From an uncultured Bacilli bacterium (GTDB taxonomy: Bacteria; Bacillota_I; Bacilli_A; ML615J-28; CAG-313): a stretch of DNA of 57,373 nucleotides. Numbering within the stretch: the first letter of the stretch is position 1; each line of letters opens with the position of its first letter. The position numbers and the translations under genes were made by a program. Below are positions 1 through 9,566 of this stretch, piece after piece. The notes beneath the pieces were generated by a model. It was not told where the DNA came from. It made no database searches and worked only from the letters and a program-made list of their open reading frames with translations. Location of the stretch: the NCBI GenBank assembly GCA_949879765.1, contig CATLBQ010000009.1:1-57373 (forward strand), written 5' to 3'.

Positions 1-228
1 GCAGACTGTACGCATGCAAAGACATGTACAAGATGTAATGAAACAGAAGGGAATCCACTAGGACATACATGGAAAGAAGCAACAAAGAAAGAACCCAAAA
101 CATGTAAAGTCTGTGGAACAACCGTAGGAGAACCAAAGAAAGGATGTAAGAAAGCCAGTGCCATGACACTGATAACAAGTATCTTTGCCTTCACAACAAC
201 TTTGATAATACTGAGAAAGAAAAGGTAG
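1..228 (+). CDS. Cysteine-rich surface protein, C-terminal fragment
   Basis: The window opens inside this gene; 75 codons remain before the TAG at 226-228. The visible part has three closely spaced CxxC pairs (CTRC near residues 9-12, CKVC near 39-42) and a GHTW element, the pattern of short zinc-ribbon-like repeats found at the ends of large Firmicutes surface proteins. It finishes with one hydrophobic segment (about residues 58-71) followed by RKKR, which looks like a membrane anchor with a cytoplasmic positive tail and no LPXTG motif. Role unknown; adhesion or wall attachment is inference. A terminator follows at once, so it is separate from the ribosomal genes. Confidence 0.7.
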   Translation, partial: ADCTHAKTCTRCNETEGNPLGHTWKEATKKEPKTCKVCGTTVGEPKKGCKKASAMTLITSIFAFTTTLIILRKKR

Positions 229-242
229 AACAATCTAGAAGA

Positions 243-274
243 AAATAGTTATCCTAAAGGGTAACTATTTTTTT
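243..274 (+). terminator. Rho-independent terminator of the surface protein gene
   Basis: A 9-bp stem (AAATAGTTA, 243-251, with TAACTATTT, 262-270) encloses a loop with a further CC/GG pair, and is followed by more T residues. It lies 15 bp after the stop codon. Confidence 0.85.
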
Positions 275-364
275 GCTTTATTGTAGAAAATAGGAAAAAA
301 TTGAAAAACAATATAAAATGCCTAAGAATAAAACTAAAAAAATATAAACAAAAAGAGCATCTTA

Positions 365-393
365 TTTGCAAAAAAATGGGAAATGCGTATAAT
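365..393 (+). promoter_or_regulatory. Promoter of the ribosomal protein operon
   Basis: TTTGCA at 365-370 and a perfect TATAAT at 388-393 are separated by 17 bp. It is the only good sigma-A type promoter seen before rpsJ and would start a leader of about 125 nt. Confidence 0.75.
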
Positions 394-422
394 ATAAAAG
401 GCTAAAAAGAAGGCGATGATAT

Positions 423-513
423 GCGAGGTTGCTGATACACACGGTAGAGTTGTCATGAGTGTGTTGATTCAGGGAATTCGGATGGAGCTAATGTAGCTTA
501 TAGAATCAAGCTA
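423..513 (+). promoter_or_regulatory. Structured leader before rpsJ (r-protein autoregulation candidate)
   Basis: The leader between the promoter and rpsJ can fold into several local hairpins: ACACAC near 436 with GTGTGT near 458, AGCT-aatgt-AGCT near 486-498, and GCTT/AAGC near 497-512 just before the Shine-Dalgarno. In Firmicutes the S10 operon leader is a target of feedback by L4, which is encoded here as the third gene. The position and the structure fit such a leader, but I cannot confirm the family by covariance from one sequence. Confidence 0.5.
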
Positions 514-524
514 GGAGGAAAAAC

Positions 525-833
525 ATGGCAAAAGAAAAAAAGTTAAGAATAAGATTATTATCTTATGATCACAGATTACTTGATGAATCTGCGAAAAAAA
601 TTGTAGAGGCGTGCAAAAGAACTGGAGCAAAAGTTTCTGGTCCTATTCCACTACCTACAGAAAAGGAAGTATTTACAATTATTCGTTCACCACACAAATA
701 TAAAGATAGTCGTGAACAATTCGAAAGACGTACACACAAACGTTTAATCGATATTGCAAATATTACTCCTAAAACAATGGATGCATTAGTTCATCTAGAA
801 CTTCCATCCGGTGTCGAAATCGTTTTAAAATAG
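525..833 (+). CDS. rpsJ: 30S ribosomal protein S10
   Basis: S10 sits in the head of the small subunit and, as NusE, also joins NusB in antitermination. The product has 102 residues, the usual length, with the typical [16 protein letters not shown] start and the SGVEIVLK end. The ATG follows AGGAGG (513-518) by 6 nt. It is the first gene of a run that continues without a visible terminator to rplQ, and lies directly behind the structured leader. Identification is secure. Confidence 0.97.
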   Translation: MAKEKKLRIRLLSYDHRLLDESAKKIVEACKRTGAKVSGPIPLPTEKEVFTIIRSPHKYKDSREQFERRTHKRLIDIANITPKTMDALVHLELPSGVEIVLK

Positions 834-854
834 TGAGAAAATGGAGGTGTACTC

Positions 855-1514
855 ATGGCCAAAGGAATCTTAGGTAAGAAAATCGGAATGACACAAATTT
901 TTACTGAATCTGGCACTTTAATCCCAGTTACAGTAATTGAAGTAACTCCGAACGTAGTATTACAAAAAAAGACTGTTGAAACTGATGGTTATGCAGCCGT
1001 TCAATTGGGTTATGCTGATAAAAAAGAAAGATTAGCTACAAAACCTGAAAAAGGACATGCTGCTAAAGCTCAAACAGCCCCTAAGCGCTTCGTTAAAGAA
1101 ATCGCTGGGGAAGAGATGCTAGCGTTTGAAGTTGGACAAGAGGTTAAAGGAAATATCTTCGTTGAAGGTGAATTAGTTGACGTTACAGGTACTTCAAAAG
1201 GAAAAGGATATCAAGGCGTTATCAAACGTTGGAATTATTCAAGAGGACCTATGTCACATGGTTCAGGATATCATCGTGGAACAGGTTCAATGGGATCTAT
1301 TCAACCAGCTCGTATTAAACCAGGTAAAAAAATGCCAGGTCGTATGGGTGGCGAAACATCAACTGTTCAAAATCTTGAATTCGTAAAATACGATGCAGAG
1401 AATAATGTAATTTTAATCAAGGGTAATGTTCCTGGTGCTAAAAATTCATATGTAGTTGTTATGAATGCCGTAAAAGCAAAAAAACCAGAAGTTAACCCTG
1501 AAGCATTAGCTTAA
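855..1514 (+). CDS. rplC: 50S ribosomal protein L3
   Basis: L3 is an early 23S rRNA binder near the peptidyl transferase centre. The 219-residue product opens [16 protein letters not shown] and holds the family's [13 protein letters not shown] and the [12 protein letters not shown] loop that reaches toward the active site. The GATGEED-like tail of some species is replaced by a short [11 protein letters not shown] end. It follows rpsJ by 21 bp with a GGAGG ribosome site and precedes rplD by 15 bp. Confidence 0.97.
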   Translation: MAKGILGKKIGMTQIFTESGTLIPVTVIEVTPNVVLQKKTVETDGYAAVQLGYADKKERLATKPEKGHAAKAQTAPKRFVKEIAGEEMLAFEVGQEVKGNIFVEGELVDVTGTSKGKGYQGVIKRWNYSRGPMSHGSGYHRGTGSMGSIQPARIKPGKKMPGRMGGETSTVQNLEFVKYDAENNVILIKGNVPGAKNSYVVVMNAVKAKKPEVNPEALA

Positions 1515-1529
1515 GAAAGGAGTTAAATC

Positions 1530-2156
1530 ATGCCAAAAGTTGTATTATACAATCAAAATGGTTCACAAGTTGGTGAATTAGAATTAAACAACAATGTATT
1601 CGCTGTAGAAGACAATCAACAAGCAATATTTGATACAATTGTTGCAGAACGTGCGGCAATGAGACAAGGTACTCAAAAGGCAAAAACACGCTCTGAAGTT
1701 CGTGGTGGTGGTCGTAAGCCATGGCGTCAAAAAGGGACAGGCCGTGCTAGACAAGGTTCAATCCGTTCTCCACAATGGCGTGGTGGTGGTGTTGTATTTG
1801 CTCCAACTCCAAGATCTCATGCTATTAAAGTAAATAAAAAAGTGGTTAAACTTGCAATGCGTTGCGCATTAAGTAGCAAATTACGCGAAGAAAAAATGGT
1901 CGTTTTAGATCAAATTGCATTAGAAACTTTCAAAACTAAAGGATTAGTAGAAGTTTTAAAAACATTTAATCTAGAAAACGAAAAGGTAGTTTTAGTATTA
2001 GCAGAAGCAAATGGTAATGTAGAACTTGCGGGCAGAAATATCCCTAATGTGCTTGTTCAACAATATAGTCATGTATCTGTATATCAAATGATGAATGCAA
2101 AAAATCTAGTAATCACTAAGGCTGCAGTAGAAAAATTTGAGGAGGTTCTTCAATAA
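1530..2156 (+). CDS. rplD: 50S ribosomal protein L4
   Basis: L4 (208 residues) lines the peptide exit tunnel with its long extended loop, seen here as the Arg/Gly-rich stretch RSEVRGGGRKPWRQKGTGRA. In many bacteria L4 is the feedback regulator of the S10 operon by binding the mRNA leader, which makes the structured leader at 423-513 its probable target (inference). AAAGGAG precedes the ATG. The stop codon overlaps the rplW start by one base (TAATG), suggesting coupled translation. Confidence 0.97.
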   Translation: MPKVVLYNQNGSQVGELELNNNVFAVEDNQQAIFDTIVAERAAMRQGTQKAKTRSEVRGGGRKPWRQKGTGRARQGSIRSPQWRGGGVVFAPTPRSHAIKVNKKVVKLAMRCALSSKLREEKMVVLDQIALETFKTKGLVEVLKTFNLENEKVVLVLAEANGNVELAGRNIPNVLVQQYSHVSVYQMMNAKNLVITKAAVEKFEEVLQ

Positions 2157-2440
2157 TGAAATCAAATTATGATATTATTAAAAGACCAATCATCACTGAA
2201 AAATCAAGTGGTTTAGTAGACAAATTACAATATACATTTGAAGTTGCAGTAGATGCTAATAAAGTTGAAATCAAAAAAGCGATTGAAGAAATCTTCAATG
2301 TAAAAGTTGAAGCAATCAGAACAGTAAATGTTCATAGAAAACCAAAAAGATTACAAAGATATGAAGGCTACAAAGCAGCTTATAAAAAAGCAATTGTAAG
2401 ACTTGCTAAAGGCCAAACTATCGATGTATTCGAAATTTAG
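2156..2440 (+). CDS. rplW: 50S ribosomal protein L23
   Basis: L23 surrounds the exit of the peptide tunnel and is the docking point for trigger factor and SRP. The 94-residue protein has the family start YDIIKRPIITEKS and the KVEAIRTVNV core with a basic KPKRLQR loop. Its ATG shares a base with the rplD stop and the ribosome site GAGG lies inside the end of rplD, so translation is likely coupled. Confidence 0.96.
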   Translation: MKSNYDIIKRPIITEKSSGLVDKLQYTFEVAVDANKVEIKKAIEEIFNVKVEAIRTVNVHRKPKRLQRYEGYKAAYKKAIVRLAKGQTIDVFEI

Positions 2441-2458
2441 TAATGGGAGGAAGAAAAT

Positions 2459-3292
2459 ATGGCTATTAGAAAATATAAACCTACCACCAATGGTAGACGT
2501 AATATGTCAGTTTTGGTGTATGATGAAATTACAACTGACAAACCTGAGAAGAGCCTTCTAGTTCCTCTAAATAAAAAAGCAGGACGTAATGCTCAAGGTG
2601 TAATTACTGTTCGTCATAAAGGTGGAGCGGAAAAAAGAAAATATCGTGTTATTGACTTTAAACGAAATAAAGACAATATCCCTGCAGTAGTAAAAACAAT
2701 TGAATATGATCCAAATCGTAGTGCTAATATTGCACTAGTGGCTTATGCAGATGGTGAAAAACGTTATATTTTAGCACCAAAAGATCTTAAGGTTGGTCAA
2801 AAAATTATGTCTGGCGCAAATGCAGATATCACAATTGGTAATGCACTTCCAATCGTTAATATCCCTGTAGGTACAACAATTCATAATATTGAATTGCATC
2901 CAGGTCATGGTGGACAAATGGTTAGAGCTGCTGGCGCAAACGCTCAAATCTTAGGTCGTGAAGATCGTTATGTACTTGTTCGTTTAGGAAGCGGTGAAGT
3001 TCGTCGTGTTTTAAATGAATGCCGTGCAACAATAGGAACAGTTGGAAATGTAGATTATTCACTTGTAAATGTAGGTAAAGCAGGTCGTACTCGTCATATG
3101 GGTATTCGTCCTACCGTTCGTGGTTCTGTTATGAACCCTAATGATCACCCTCATGGAGGTGGTGAAGGTCGCCAACCAGTTGGTAGAAAAGCACCAATGA
3201 CACCTTGGGGTAAGATTGCTCTTGGTCTTAAAACAAGAAAAACAAAAAATAAATCAAACGGACTTATCGTTCGTCGTAGAAATGATAAATAG
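2459..3292 (+). CDS. rplB: 50S ribosomal protein L2
   Basis: L2 is needed for subunit joining and sits next to the peptidyl transferase centre. The 277-residue sequence shows the N-terminal [14 protein letters not shown], the RNA-binding [10 protein letters not shown] region, and the C-terminal signature [13 protein letters not shown] that contains the conserved histidine. It ends with the basic [16 protein letters not shown] tail. GGGAGG precedes the ATG. Normal length and no anomalies. Confidence 0.97.
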   Translation: MAIRKYKPTTNGRRNMSVLVYDEITTDKPEKSLLVPLNKKAGRNAQGVITVRHKGGAEKRKYRVIDFKRNKDNIPAVVKTIEYDPNRSANIALVAYADGEKRYILAPKDLKVGQKIMSGANADITIGNALPIVNIPVGTTIHNIELHPGHGGQMVRAAGANAQILGREDRYVLVRLGSGEVRRVLNECRATIGTVGNVDYSLVNVGKAGRTRHMGIRPTVRGSVMNPNDHPHGGGEGRQPVGRKAPMTPWGKIALGLKTRKTKNKSNGLIVRRRNDK

Positions 3293-3307
3293 GAGGGAAC
3301 CAAGTAT

Positions 3308-3586
3308 ATGGCACGTTCACTTAAAAAAGGTCCTTTTATTGATGAACATTTAATGAAAAAAGTAGAAACATTAAATGCAAACAATCAAAAGAAAGTAATT
3401 CAAACTTGGTCTAGAAGATCAACAATTTATCCTGAATTTGTTGGACATACAGTAGCAGTATATAATGGTAAAGAACATTTACCTGTATACGTAACTGAAG
3501 ATATGGTAGGTCATAAATTTGGTGAATTTGCACCAACTAGAACTTATCGTGGTCACGGCAAGGATAAGAAAGCAGCTAGAAAGTAG
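3308..3586 (+). CDS. rpsS: 30S ribosomal protein S19
   Basis: S19 forms a head complex with S13 and contacts the A-site region and the intersubunit bridge. The 92-residue product has the classic [15 protein letters not shown] start, the [16 protein letters not shown] core and a [13 protein letters not shown] end. AGGAGGG lies 10-15 nt upstream of the ATG. It is spaced 15 bp from rplB and 12 bp from rplV. Confidence 0.97.
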   Translation: MARSLKKGPFIDEHLMKKVETLNANNQKKVIQTWSRRSTIYPEFVGHTVAVYNGKEHLPVYVTEDMVGHKFGEFAPTRTYRGHGKDKKAARK

Positions 3587-3598
3587 AGGTGGCAGACA

Positions 3599-3937
3599 AT
3601 GGCAGAAGCAAAAGCAATGGCAAAATCAATTCGAGTATCACCTCGAAAAGCAAGACTAGTAATTGATTTAATTCGTGGTAAGAAAGTAGGAGAAGCAGTC
3701 GGTATTTTACATACTACAAAAAGTACTGCTACTGAAAGTATCTTAAAAGTATTAAATTCAGCAGTCGCAAATGCAGATCATAATTATGGTATGGATGTAA
3801 ATACATTATACGTAAAAGAAATTTATGTTAACGAAGGAGCTACTTTAAAAAGAATGCGTGCACGCGCAAAAGGTAGCGGTAATAGAATCTTAAAAAGAAC
3901 TAGCCACATTACTGTAGTAGTGGCAGAAAAGAACTAG
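3599..3937 (+). CDS. rplV: 50S ribosomal protein L22
   Basis: L22 binds 23S rRNA early in assembly and its beta-hairpin lines the exit tunnel, a site linked to macrolide resistance. At 112 residues it shows the [20 protein letters not shown] helix region and, in the hairpin, [18 protein letters not shown]. The start follows AGAGGTGG. No insertion in the hairpin is apparent. Confidence 0.97.
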   Translation: MAEAKAMAKSIRVSPRKARLVIDLIRGKKVGEAVGILHTTKSTATESILKVLNSAVANADHNYGMDVNTLYVKEIYVNEGATLKRMRARAKGSGNRILKRTSHITVVVAEKN

Positions 3938-3949
3938 AAGGAGGAACAT

Positions 3950-4621
3950 ATGGGTCAAAAGGTAAATCCAATTGGAATGAGAATCGGAATCATTCGCGAA
4001 TGGGATGCTAAATGGTATGCACCTAAAGCGAAAGTTGCAAATCTTTTACATGAAGATTTGAAGATTCGTGAATTTTTAAATAACTTCTATAAATCTGCAT
4101 ATGTTTCACGCATCGAAATAAAACGTACTGGAAAAAGAGTAATCGTTACGATTCGTGCTGCAAAACCAGGTCTAGTTATTGGTTCACAAGGTTCAAAGAA
4201 AAATGAAGCTGTAAAAGCTTTAGAAAAGATTACAGGAAAAACTGTATTTATCACAGTAGTTGAAATTAAACAAGCAGAAGCAGATAAAGATGCAAGATTA
4301 GTTGCTCGTAAGATGGCAGAAGATCTTGAAAATCGTGCATCTTTCCGCCGTGTTCAAAAGATGGCTATTCAAAAAGCATTAAAGAGTGGCGCAAAGGGAA
4401 TCAAAACAATGGTTTCTGGTCGCCTTGGTGGTGCTGAAATTGCACGTAGTGAATCTTACATTGAAGGTAGTGTTCCACTACATACACTTCGCGCAGATAT
4501 CGATTATGCAACTGCAGAAGCATCAACTACTTACGGAAAACTTGGAGTTAAGGTTTGGATTAACAAAGGTGAAGTATTACCAACTGCGAAAAAACCTACA
4601 TCTAGTAAGGAGGCTAAGTAA
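3950..4621 (+). CDS. rpsC: 30S ribosomal protein S3
   Basis: S3 lies at the mRNA entry channel and has helicase-like activity with S4 and S5. The 223-residue protein starts [13 protein letters not shown], carries the KH domain loop [15 protein letters not shown] (about residues 75-90, the GxxG being GSQG), and the C-domain motif [19 protein letters not shown] precedes the ATG. Only 2 bp separate its stop from rplP, whose ribosome site (AAGGAGG) lies within the S3 gene. Confidence 0.97.
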   Translation: MGQKVNPIGMRIGIIREWDAKWYAPKAKVANLLHEDLKIREFLNNFYKSAYVSRIEIKRTGKRVIVTIRAAKPGLVIGSQGSKKNEAVKALEKITGKTVFITVVEIKQAEADKDARLVARKMAEDLENRASFRRVQKMAIQKALKSGAKGIKTMVSGRLGGAEIARSESYIEGSVPLHTLRADIDYATAEASTTYGKLGVKVWINKGEVLPTAKKPTSSKEAK

Positions 4622-4623
4622 TT

Positions 4624-5043
4624 ATGTTAATGCCTAAAAGAACTAAATATCGTCGTCCTCATCGTGTAAGCTATGAAGGAAAAGCTAAAGGTGGAAAGAC
4701 AGTAACATTTGGTGAATTTGGTCTTCAATCTTTAGAAGGTGCATGGGTTACTGATCGTCAAATTGAAGCAGCCCGTATTGCAATGACACGTTATATGAAA
4801 CGTGATGGTAAAGTTTGGATTAAAATTTTCCCTCACAATATTAGAACTAAAAAACCGCTAGAAGTACGTATGGGTTCTGGTAAAGGTGCCCCTGACGGCT
4901 ATGTAGCAGTAGTAAAAGATGGTACAGTTATGTTTGAAATTGGAGGCGTTTCTGAAGAAATTGCACGTGAAGCATTAAGACTTGCTGCACATAAACTTCC
5001 AGTTAAAACAAAATTTGTAGTTAAAGAAAGTGGTGATCGTTAA
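4624..5043 (+). CDS. rplP: 50S ribosomal protein L16
   Basis: L16 helps form the tRNA-binding A site of the large subunit. The 139-residue product begins [14 protein letters not shown]; both ATG codons at 4624 and 4630 fit, and the first is the family norm. The conserved GRIWIRIFP region appears as GKVWIKIFP, followed by [15 protein letters not shown]. The TAA overlaps the rpmC ATG by one base. Confidence 0.97.
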   Translation: MLMPKRTKYRRPHRVSYEGKAKGGKTVTFGEFGLQSLEGAWVTDRQIEAARIAMTRYMKRDGKVWIKIFPHNIRTKKPLEVRMGSGKGAPDGYVAVVKDGTVMFEIGGVSEEIAREALRLAAHKLPVKTKFVVKESGDR

Positions 5044-5294
5044 TGGCAGCAAAACAAAAAGTTGATAAAAAACTTGCAAAGAAAATTGCAGAAAAGAAAA
5101 CACCTGCTGGTAAACTTCGTGAATTAAACGAAGCAGAAATTCAAACAAAGATTAACGAATTAAAACAAGAATTATTCAATTTACGTTTCCAAGCTGAGGT
5201 TGGTAAATTAGAAAATACTGCTCAACTCAAGAAAGTGAAAAAAGAAATTGCTAGATGTTATACCGTTCTTACTGAACGCAATAACGCTAAGTAA
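5043..5294 (+). CDS. rpmC: 50S ribosomal protein L29 with N-terminal extension
   Basis: L29 sits at the tunnel exit beside L23. The core from about residue 24 ([19 protein letters not shown]) and the motif [24 protein letters not shown] are standard. The protein is 83 residues, against about 65 in most bacteria, because of an N-terminal lysine-rich extension of about 22 residues. The start is fixed by the one-base overlap with the rplP stop, and there is no internal ATG that would give the short form, so the extension looks real. Confidence 0.95.
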   Translation: MAAKQKVDKKLAKKIAEKKTPAGKLRELNEAEIQTKINELKQELFNLRFQAEVGKLENTAQLKKVKKEIARCYTVLTERNNAK

Positions 5295-5307
5295 TGGGAG
5301 GTAAACG

Positions 5308-5568
5308 ATGGAAAGAAATAGTCGTAAAGTTTACGTAGGTAAAGTTGTTTCTGCTAAGAATGATAAAACGATTACTGTTTTAGTTGAAACTTATCGTAAA
5401 CATCCTTTATACGGAAAAAGAGTAAAATACTCAAAGAAATTTAGAGCTCATGATGAACTAAATACTGCTAAAGAGGGAGATATTGTAGAAATTATGGAAA
5501 CTCGTCCACTTTCTGCAACAAAACGTTACCGTTTAGTGAAGATAGTTCAAGAAGCTGTAATTATTTAA
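5308..5568 (+). CDS. rpsQ: 30S ribosomal protein S17
   Basis: S17 is a primary 16S rRNA binder of the OB-fold type. The 86 residues include [22 protein letters not shown] and the [15 protein letters not shown] motif that closes the fold. GGGAGG precedes the ATG, and the gene lies between rpmC and rplN with 13-bp gaps on both sides. Length and sequence are normal. Confidence 0.97.
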   Translation: MERNSRKVYVGKVVSAKNDKTITVLVETYRKHPLYGKRVKYSKKFRAHDELNTAKEGDIVEIMETRPLSATKRYRLVKIVQEAVII

Positions 5569-5581
5569 TCGGAGGTCACTT

Positions 5582-5950
5582 ATGGTTCAACAAGAGACTA
5601 GAGTAAAAGTAGCCGATAATACTGGCGCAAAAGAACTTTTAATTATCAAAGTTTTAGGTGGTTCATTCCACAAGACCGCAACAATTGGTGATATCTGCAT
5701 CTGCTCTGTTAAATCTGCTACTACTGGTGGTATGGTTAAAAAGGGTGATGTTGTAAAAGCAGTAATTGTACGTACAAAAAAAGCAGTAAAAAGACCTGAT
5801 GGTTCTTACATCAAATTTGATGATAACGCAGCAGTTATTGTAAAAGAAGATAAGAATCCACGTGGAACACGTATTTTTGGCCCTGTAGCTAGAGAATTAC
5901 GTGAAAAAGATTTTATGAAAATTGTGTCTTTGGCACCTGAAGTACTATAG
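5582..5950 (+). CDS. rplN: 50S ribosomal protein L14
   Basis: L14 forms part of intersubunit bridges and the site bound by RsfS. It is 122 residues long with [19 protein letters not shown], the [15 protein letters not shown] strand pair and the end [25 protein letters not shown]-like GGAGG lies before the ATG. An in-frame alternative for the next gene overlaps its end but is rejected in favour of the ATG at 5964. Confidence 0.97.
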   Translation: MVQQETRVKVADNTGAKELLIIKVLGGSFHKTATIGDICICSVKSATTGGMVKKGDVVKAVIVRTKKAVKRPDGSYIKFDDNAAVIVKEDKNPRGTRIFGPVARELREKDFMKIVSLAPEVL

Positions 5951-5963
5951 AAAGGAGAAGCGT

Positions 5964-6287
5964 ATGAGAATCAAAAAAGGTGATGTAGTTGTTGTTACAA
6001 CAGGAAATAATAAACCCAATCATGGTACATATACAACTGGTGAAGTATTAGCTGTATATCCATTACAAAATCGCGTTTTAGTTAAAGGCGTAAATATTGT
6101 TACTAAACATAACCGTCCATCAAACGCTAATCCTGATGGTGGTATTACAAAAAAAGAAGCACCAATTCATGTTTCGAATGTTGCTTACTTAGATCCAGTA
6201 GAAAAGAAACCAACCAAAATTGGTTATAAAGTAGTAGATGGTAAGAAGGTTCGCTATTGTAAACTTTCTGGTACTGTTATTAAATAG
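5964..6287 (+). CDS. rplX: 50S ribosomal protein L24
   Basis: L24 initiates 50S assembly by binding the 5' end of 23S rRNA. I place the start at ATG 5964, 7 nt after AAAGGAG (5951-5957), giving 107 residues beginning [17 protein letters not shown], which is the KOW motif (residues 2-28). An upstream in-frame codon at 5922 would overlap rplN and adds unrelated residues. The body carries [20 protein letters not shown], typical for L24. Confidence 0.96.
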   Translation: MRIKKGDVVVVTTGNNKPNHGTYTTGEVLAVYPLQNRVLVKGVNIVTKHNRPSNANPDGGITKKEAPIHVSNVAYLDPVEKKPTKIGYKVVDGKKVRYCKLSGTVIK

Positions 6288-6308
6288 GAAAGGAGCTTGT
6301 AGTAAATT

Positions 6309-6851
6309 ATGAATCGTGTATTACAACAATATAAAGATGAAGTAGTTGCAAAATTAACTGAACAATTCGGTTATACAACAATCATGCAAGTTCCTAAGAT
6401 TGACAAAATTGTTGTCAATATGGGTGTTGGTGATTCAATCAGCAACTCAAAATTATTAGATGCTGCAGTAGAAGATTTAACTCAAATTACTGGTCAAAAG
6501 CCATTAGTAACAAAAGCTAAAAAGTCAATTGCTGTATTTAAATTACGTGAAGGTATGTCAATTGGAGCAAAAGTAACGCTTCGTGGTGAAAGAATGTATG
6601 AATTCTACGATAAACTTATTTCAATCGCATTACCTCGTGTTAGGGATTTCCGTGGTGTTAACCCTAACTCATTTGATGGAAGAGGAAATTACACCATTGG
6701 TGTAAAAGAACAATTGATTTTCCCTGAAATCAATTATGATAAAGTATTAAAGATCCGTGGTATGGATATCGTTATCGTAACTACTGCTCAAACTGATGAA
6801 GAAGGCCGTGCATTATTATCATACTTAGGCATGCCTTTTGCAAAGAAGTAG
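6309..6851 (+). CDS. rplE: 50S ribosomal protein L5
   Basis: L5 binds 5S rRNA and touches P-site tRNA. The 180-residue protein contains [16 protein letters not shown], the [20 protein letters not shown] region and the C-terminal [28 protein letters not shown] precedes the ATG by 12 nt, a slightly long spacing. It begins the spc-type section after rplX. Confidence 0.97.
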   Translation: MNRVLQQYKDEVVAKLTEQFGYTTIMQVPKIDKIVVNMGVGDSISNSKLLDAAVEDLTQITGQKPLVTKAKKSIAVFKLREGMSIGAKVTLRGERMYEFYDKLISIALPRVRDFRGVNPNSFDGRGNYTIGVKEQLIFPEINYDKVLKIRGMDIVIVTTAQTDEEGRALLSYLGMPFAKK

Positions 6852-6861
6852 GAGGTAAAAA

Positions 6862-7047
6862 ATGGCTAAAAAATCATTAAAAGTAAAATGTGCTAGACCA
6901 GCAAAATTTTCAACAAGAAATTACACTAGATGTGAACGTTGTGGACGTCCTCATGCAGTTTATCGCAAATTCAAAGTATGTAGAGTTTGCTTTAGAGAAT
7001 TAGCATATGATGGATTAATTCCAGGCGTTACAAAAGCTAGTTGGTAG
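6862..7047 (+). CDS. rpsN: 30S ribosomal protein S14 type Z (zinc-binding)
   Basis: The 61-residue length and the four cysteines in two CxxC pairs (CERC and CRVC) show the zinc form of S14, which is the usual copy inside the spc operon of Firmicutes. It lies in the 30S head near S3 and S10. A zinc-free paralogue, if the genome has one, is not in this window. AGGAGG precedes the ATG. Confidence 0.97.
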   Translation: MAKKSLKVKCARPAKFSTRNYTRCERCGRPHAVYRKFKVCRVCFRELAYDGLIPGVTKASW

Positions 7048-7061
7048 AAGGAGGTTATTCT

Positions 7062-7457
7062 ATGGTGATGACTGATCCAATTGCTGATATGTTAACAAGA
7101 ATTCGTAATGCAAATCAAATGAAACATGAAACTGTTTCTATGCCTGCATCTCGTTTAAAATTAGAAATTTTAAATGTGCTTAAAAACGAAGGATATATCA
7201 GTGAATATGAAAAAATCGAAGACGGAAAACAAGGTATTATTAAAGTTACTTTAAAATATGTTGATAAAGTACGTGTTATCAAGGGATTAAGAAGAATCTC
7301 TAAACCAGGACTAAGAGTCTATGCTAAAGCAAATGAATTACCTAAGGTATTAAATGGCCTTGGTATTGCTATTGTTTCAACTTCAAATGGAATTATGACT
7401 GACCGCGAAGCTCGTCAAAACAAGCTTGGTGGAGAAGTTCTAGCATTTGTGTGGTAG
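7062..7457 (+). CDS. rpsH: 30S ribosomal protein S8
   Basis: S8 organises the central domain of 16S rRNA and in many bacteria represses the spc operon by binding its mRNA. The start is ATG 7062, 7 nt after AAGGAGG (7048-7054); an upstream TTG at 7041 would overlap rpsN and leave no ribosome site. That gives 131 residues beginning [17 protein letters not shown]. The C-terminal [20 protein letters not shown] motif is intact. Confidence 0.96.
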   Translation: MVMTDPIADMLTRIRNANQMKHETVSMPASRLKLEILNVLKNEGYISEYEKIEDGKQGIIKVTLKYVDKVRVIKGLRRISKPGLRVYAKANELPKVLNGLGIAIVSTSNGIMTDREARQNKLGGEVLAFVW

Positions 7458-7466
7458 GAGGTATAT

Positions 7467-8003
7467 ATGTCAAGAATTGGTAATAAACATATCGACATTC
7501 CTGCAGGTGTTGAAATACAATTAGATGCAAATACAATTACAGTAAAAGGTGCTAAAGGTACTTTAACTTATACCTTCAATTCAGATATAATTGTTGAAGT
7601 AGAAGGCAACCAAATTAATGTAAAACGTCCTACTGATGACAAAAACCATCGTGCATTACATGGTACAACTCGTGCATTAATTCACAATATGGTAGTTGGT
7701 GTATCAGAAGGTTTTACAAAAATTTTAGAAATCAATGGTGTAGGTTATCGTGCACAATTACAAGGTGATACATTAGTAGTTTCTGCCGGTTATTCTCACA
7801 CTGTTCCAATGAAATTACCTGAAGGTATAAAGGTAGTTTGTCCTACACCTACTGAAATCCAAATCACTGGATGCGATAAACAAGTTGTAGGTGAATTTGC
7901 GGCTGAAATTAGAGCGATACGTAAACCTGAACCATATAAGGGTAAAGGTATCCGTTATCAAGGCGAATATGTACGTCGTAAAGAAGGAAAGAAAGCTAAG
8001 TAG
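7467..8003 (+). CDS. rplF: 50S ribosomal protein L6
   Basis: L6 is placed near the sarcin-ricin loop where elongation factors bind. The 178 residues form two repeats of the same fold, with [16 protein letters not shown] at the start and the signature [22 protein letters not shown] at the end. AGGAGG sits directly before the ATG. No anomalies. Confidence 0.97.
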   Translation: MSRIGNKHIDIPAGVEIQLDANTITVKGAKGTLTYTFNSDIIVEVEGNQINVKRPTDDKNHRALHGTTRALIHNMVVGVSEGFTKILEINGVGYRAQLQGDTLVVSAGYSHTVPMKLPEGIKVVCPTPTEIQITGCDKQVVGEFAAEIRAIRKPEPYKGKGIRYQGEYVRRKEGKKAK

Positions 8004-8022
8004 AAAGGAGAGACTATAGGAA

Positions 8023-8385
8023 ATGATCGTTAAGAAATCTAAGAAAATTGCCCGTCAAGCTAGACATAATCGTGTAAGAGCTGTTGTTGAAGGCACTAAC
8101 GCTAGACCTCGTCTTGCGGTATATCGTTCTAATAAACATATTTCTGCACAAATTATTGATGATGAAAAACAAATGACTTTAGTTTCTGCATCTACATTCG
8201 AAAATGGAAACAAATTTGAAAATGGTTCAAATGTTGAAGCTGCTAAAAAGGTTGGAGAAATGGTTGCAAAGCGTGCTTTAGAAGCTGGAATTACAACTGT
8301 TGTATTTGATCGTGGTGGATTCTTATTCCATGGACGTGTACAAGCATTAGCTGAAGCGGCTCGTGAAGCCGGACTTAAGTTTTAG
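8023..8385 (+). CDS. rplR: 50S ribosomal protein L18
   Basis: L18 carries 5S rRNA into the large subunit together with L5. The 120-residue protein has the basic head [18 protein letters not shown], the [18 protein letters not shown] core and the family end [19 protein letters not shown]. The ATG follows AAAGGAG (8004-8010) by 12 nt. Gene order L6-L18-S5 is as in other Firmicutes. Confidence 0.97.
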   Translation: MIVKKSKKIARQARHNRVRAVVEGTNARPRLAVYRSNKHISAQIIDDEKQMTLVSASTFENGNKFENGSNVEAAKKVGEMVAKRALEAGITTVVFDRGGFLFHGRVQALAEAAREAGLKF

Positions 8386-8396
8386 GAGGTATCAAC

Positions 8397-8915
8397 ATGA
8401 GTGAACAAGAAAAAGTTGTTGTCAATACTCAAACTGAAGAAAAACAATATGAAGAACGTGTAGTTGTAATCAATCGTGTTACAAAGGTTGTTAAAGGTGG
8501 TAGAAGATTCCGCTTTGCAGCACTTGTAGTCGTTGGAGACTATAATGGTCATGTTGGTTTTGGTAGCGGTAAAGCTCAAGAAGTTCCTGAGGCTATTAAA
8601 AAAGCAGTTGAAGATGCTAAAAAGAATTTAATCGAAGTTCCTATTGTTGGAACAACTATTCCACATGAAATTACTGGTGTTCATGGTGCAGGACAAGTAT
8701 TCTTAAAACCTGCTCCTGCTGGTACTGGTATTATTGCAGGTGGTCCCGTTCGTAACGTAGTTGAACTTGCAGGTATCAAAGATATCGTATCTAAATCACA
8801 AGGTTCAAATACACCAATCAATATTGTACGTGCTACATTTAAAGGACTTGAGGCACTTCGTACAGTTGAAGAGGTTGCTGCACTTCGTGGAAAAGATAAA
8901 TCTGAAATTTTATAG
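8397..8915 (+). CDS. rpsE: 30S ribosomal protein S5
   Basis: S5 works in translational fidelity at the mRNA entry site. The 172 residues include the double-stranded RNA-binding-like N domain [19 protein letters not shown] with the [19 protein letters not shown] loop, and the C domain [26 protein letters not shown] precedes the ATG. It is followed after 12 bp by rpmD. Confidence 0.97.
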   Translation: MSEQEKVVVNTQTEEKQYEERVVVINRVTKVVKGGRRFRFAALVVVGDYNGHVGFGSGKAQEVPEAIKKAVEDAKKNLIEVPIVGTTIPHEITGVHGAGQVFLKPAPAGTGIIAGGPVRNVVELAGIKDIVSKSQGSNTPINIVRATFKGLEALRTVEEVAALRGKDKSEIL

Positions 8916-8927
8916 GATGGTGAAGAT

Positions 8928-9110
8928 ATGGAAAAAACAGTTACAGTCAAATTAGTAAAAAGTCCTATCACATATCCTAAAAATCAAAGAGCAACATTAA
9001 AAGCTCTTGGTTTATCAAAAATTGGTCAAACAGTTACAAAAGTTGATAATGCTGCTATTCGTGGTATGATCAAAACAGTTTCTCATTTAGTAACTGTTAT
9101 TGAAGCATAG
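8928..9110 (+). CDS. rpmD: 50S ribosomal protein L30
   Basis: L30 is a small large-subunit protein; the 60-residue product has the typical [20 protein letters not shown] with the [17 protein letters not shown] end. The ribosome site is weaker (GGATGGTGA) than that of its neighbours. It is lost in some bacteria, so its presence is worth recording. Confidence 0.96.
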   Translation: MEKTVTVKLVKSPITYPKNQRATLKALGLSKIGQTVTKVDNAAIRGMIKTVSHLVTVIEA

Positions 9111-9121
9111 GAGGCGCATTT

Positions 9122-9565
9122 ATGTATTTAAATGAATTAAAACCAGTAGATGGTGCTAGACATGCAAAAAAACGTGTTGGTCGTGGTATTGGTAGTGGTA
9201 TGGGAAAAACTGCTACACGTGGTCACAAAGGCCAAAACGCACGTAGCGGTGGTGGAGTAAGACCAGGTTACGAAGGCGGTCAAACACAATTATTTAAACG
9301 TTTACCTAAACGTGGTTTTACAAATGTAAACCGTAAAGAATATGCCGTAGTAAATTTAGGCGATATTAATGAAAAATTTGAAAGTGGCGCAGTTGTAGAT
9401 GTGCAAGCATTAAAGACTGCTGGCCTTGTAAAAAAAGAGTATGAAGGAGTGAAAATTTTAAGCAACGGAGAAGTAACAAAAGCTTTAACTATTAAAGCAA
9501 AGAAATTCTCTAAAGCTGCAGTTGAGAAAATCAACGCTGCTGGCGGAACAGTTGAGGTGGCTTAA
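9122..9565 (+). CDS. rplO: 50S ribosomal protein L15
   Basis: L15 is a late-assembly protein with an extended glycine-rich arm. The 147 residues start [18 protein letters not shown] and show [20 protein letters not shown] and the [15 protein letters not shown] motif. AGGAGG precedes the ATG, and its end carries the ribosome site (GAGGTGG, 9554-9560) used by secY one base downstream. Confidence 0.97.
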   Translation: MYLNELKPVDGARHAKKRVGRGIGSGMGKTATRGHKGQNARSGGGVRPGYEGGQTQLFKRLPKRGFTNVNRKEYAVVNLGDINEKFESGAVVDVQALKTAGLVKKEYEGVKILSNGEVTKALTIKAKKFSKAAVEKINAAGGTVEVA

Positions 9566-9566
9566 A

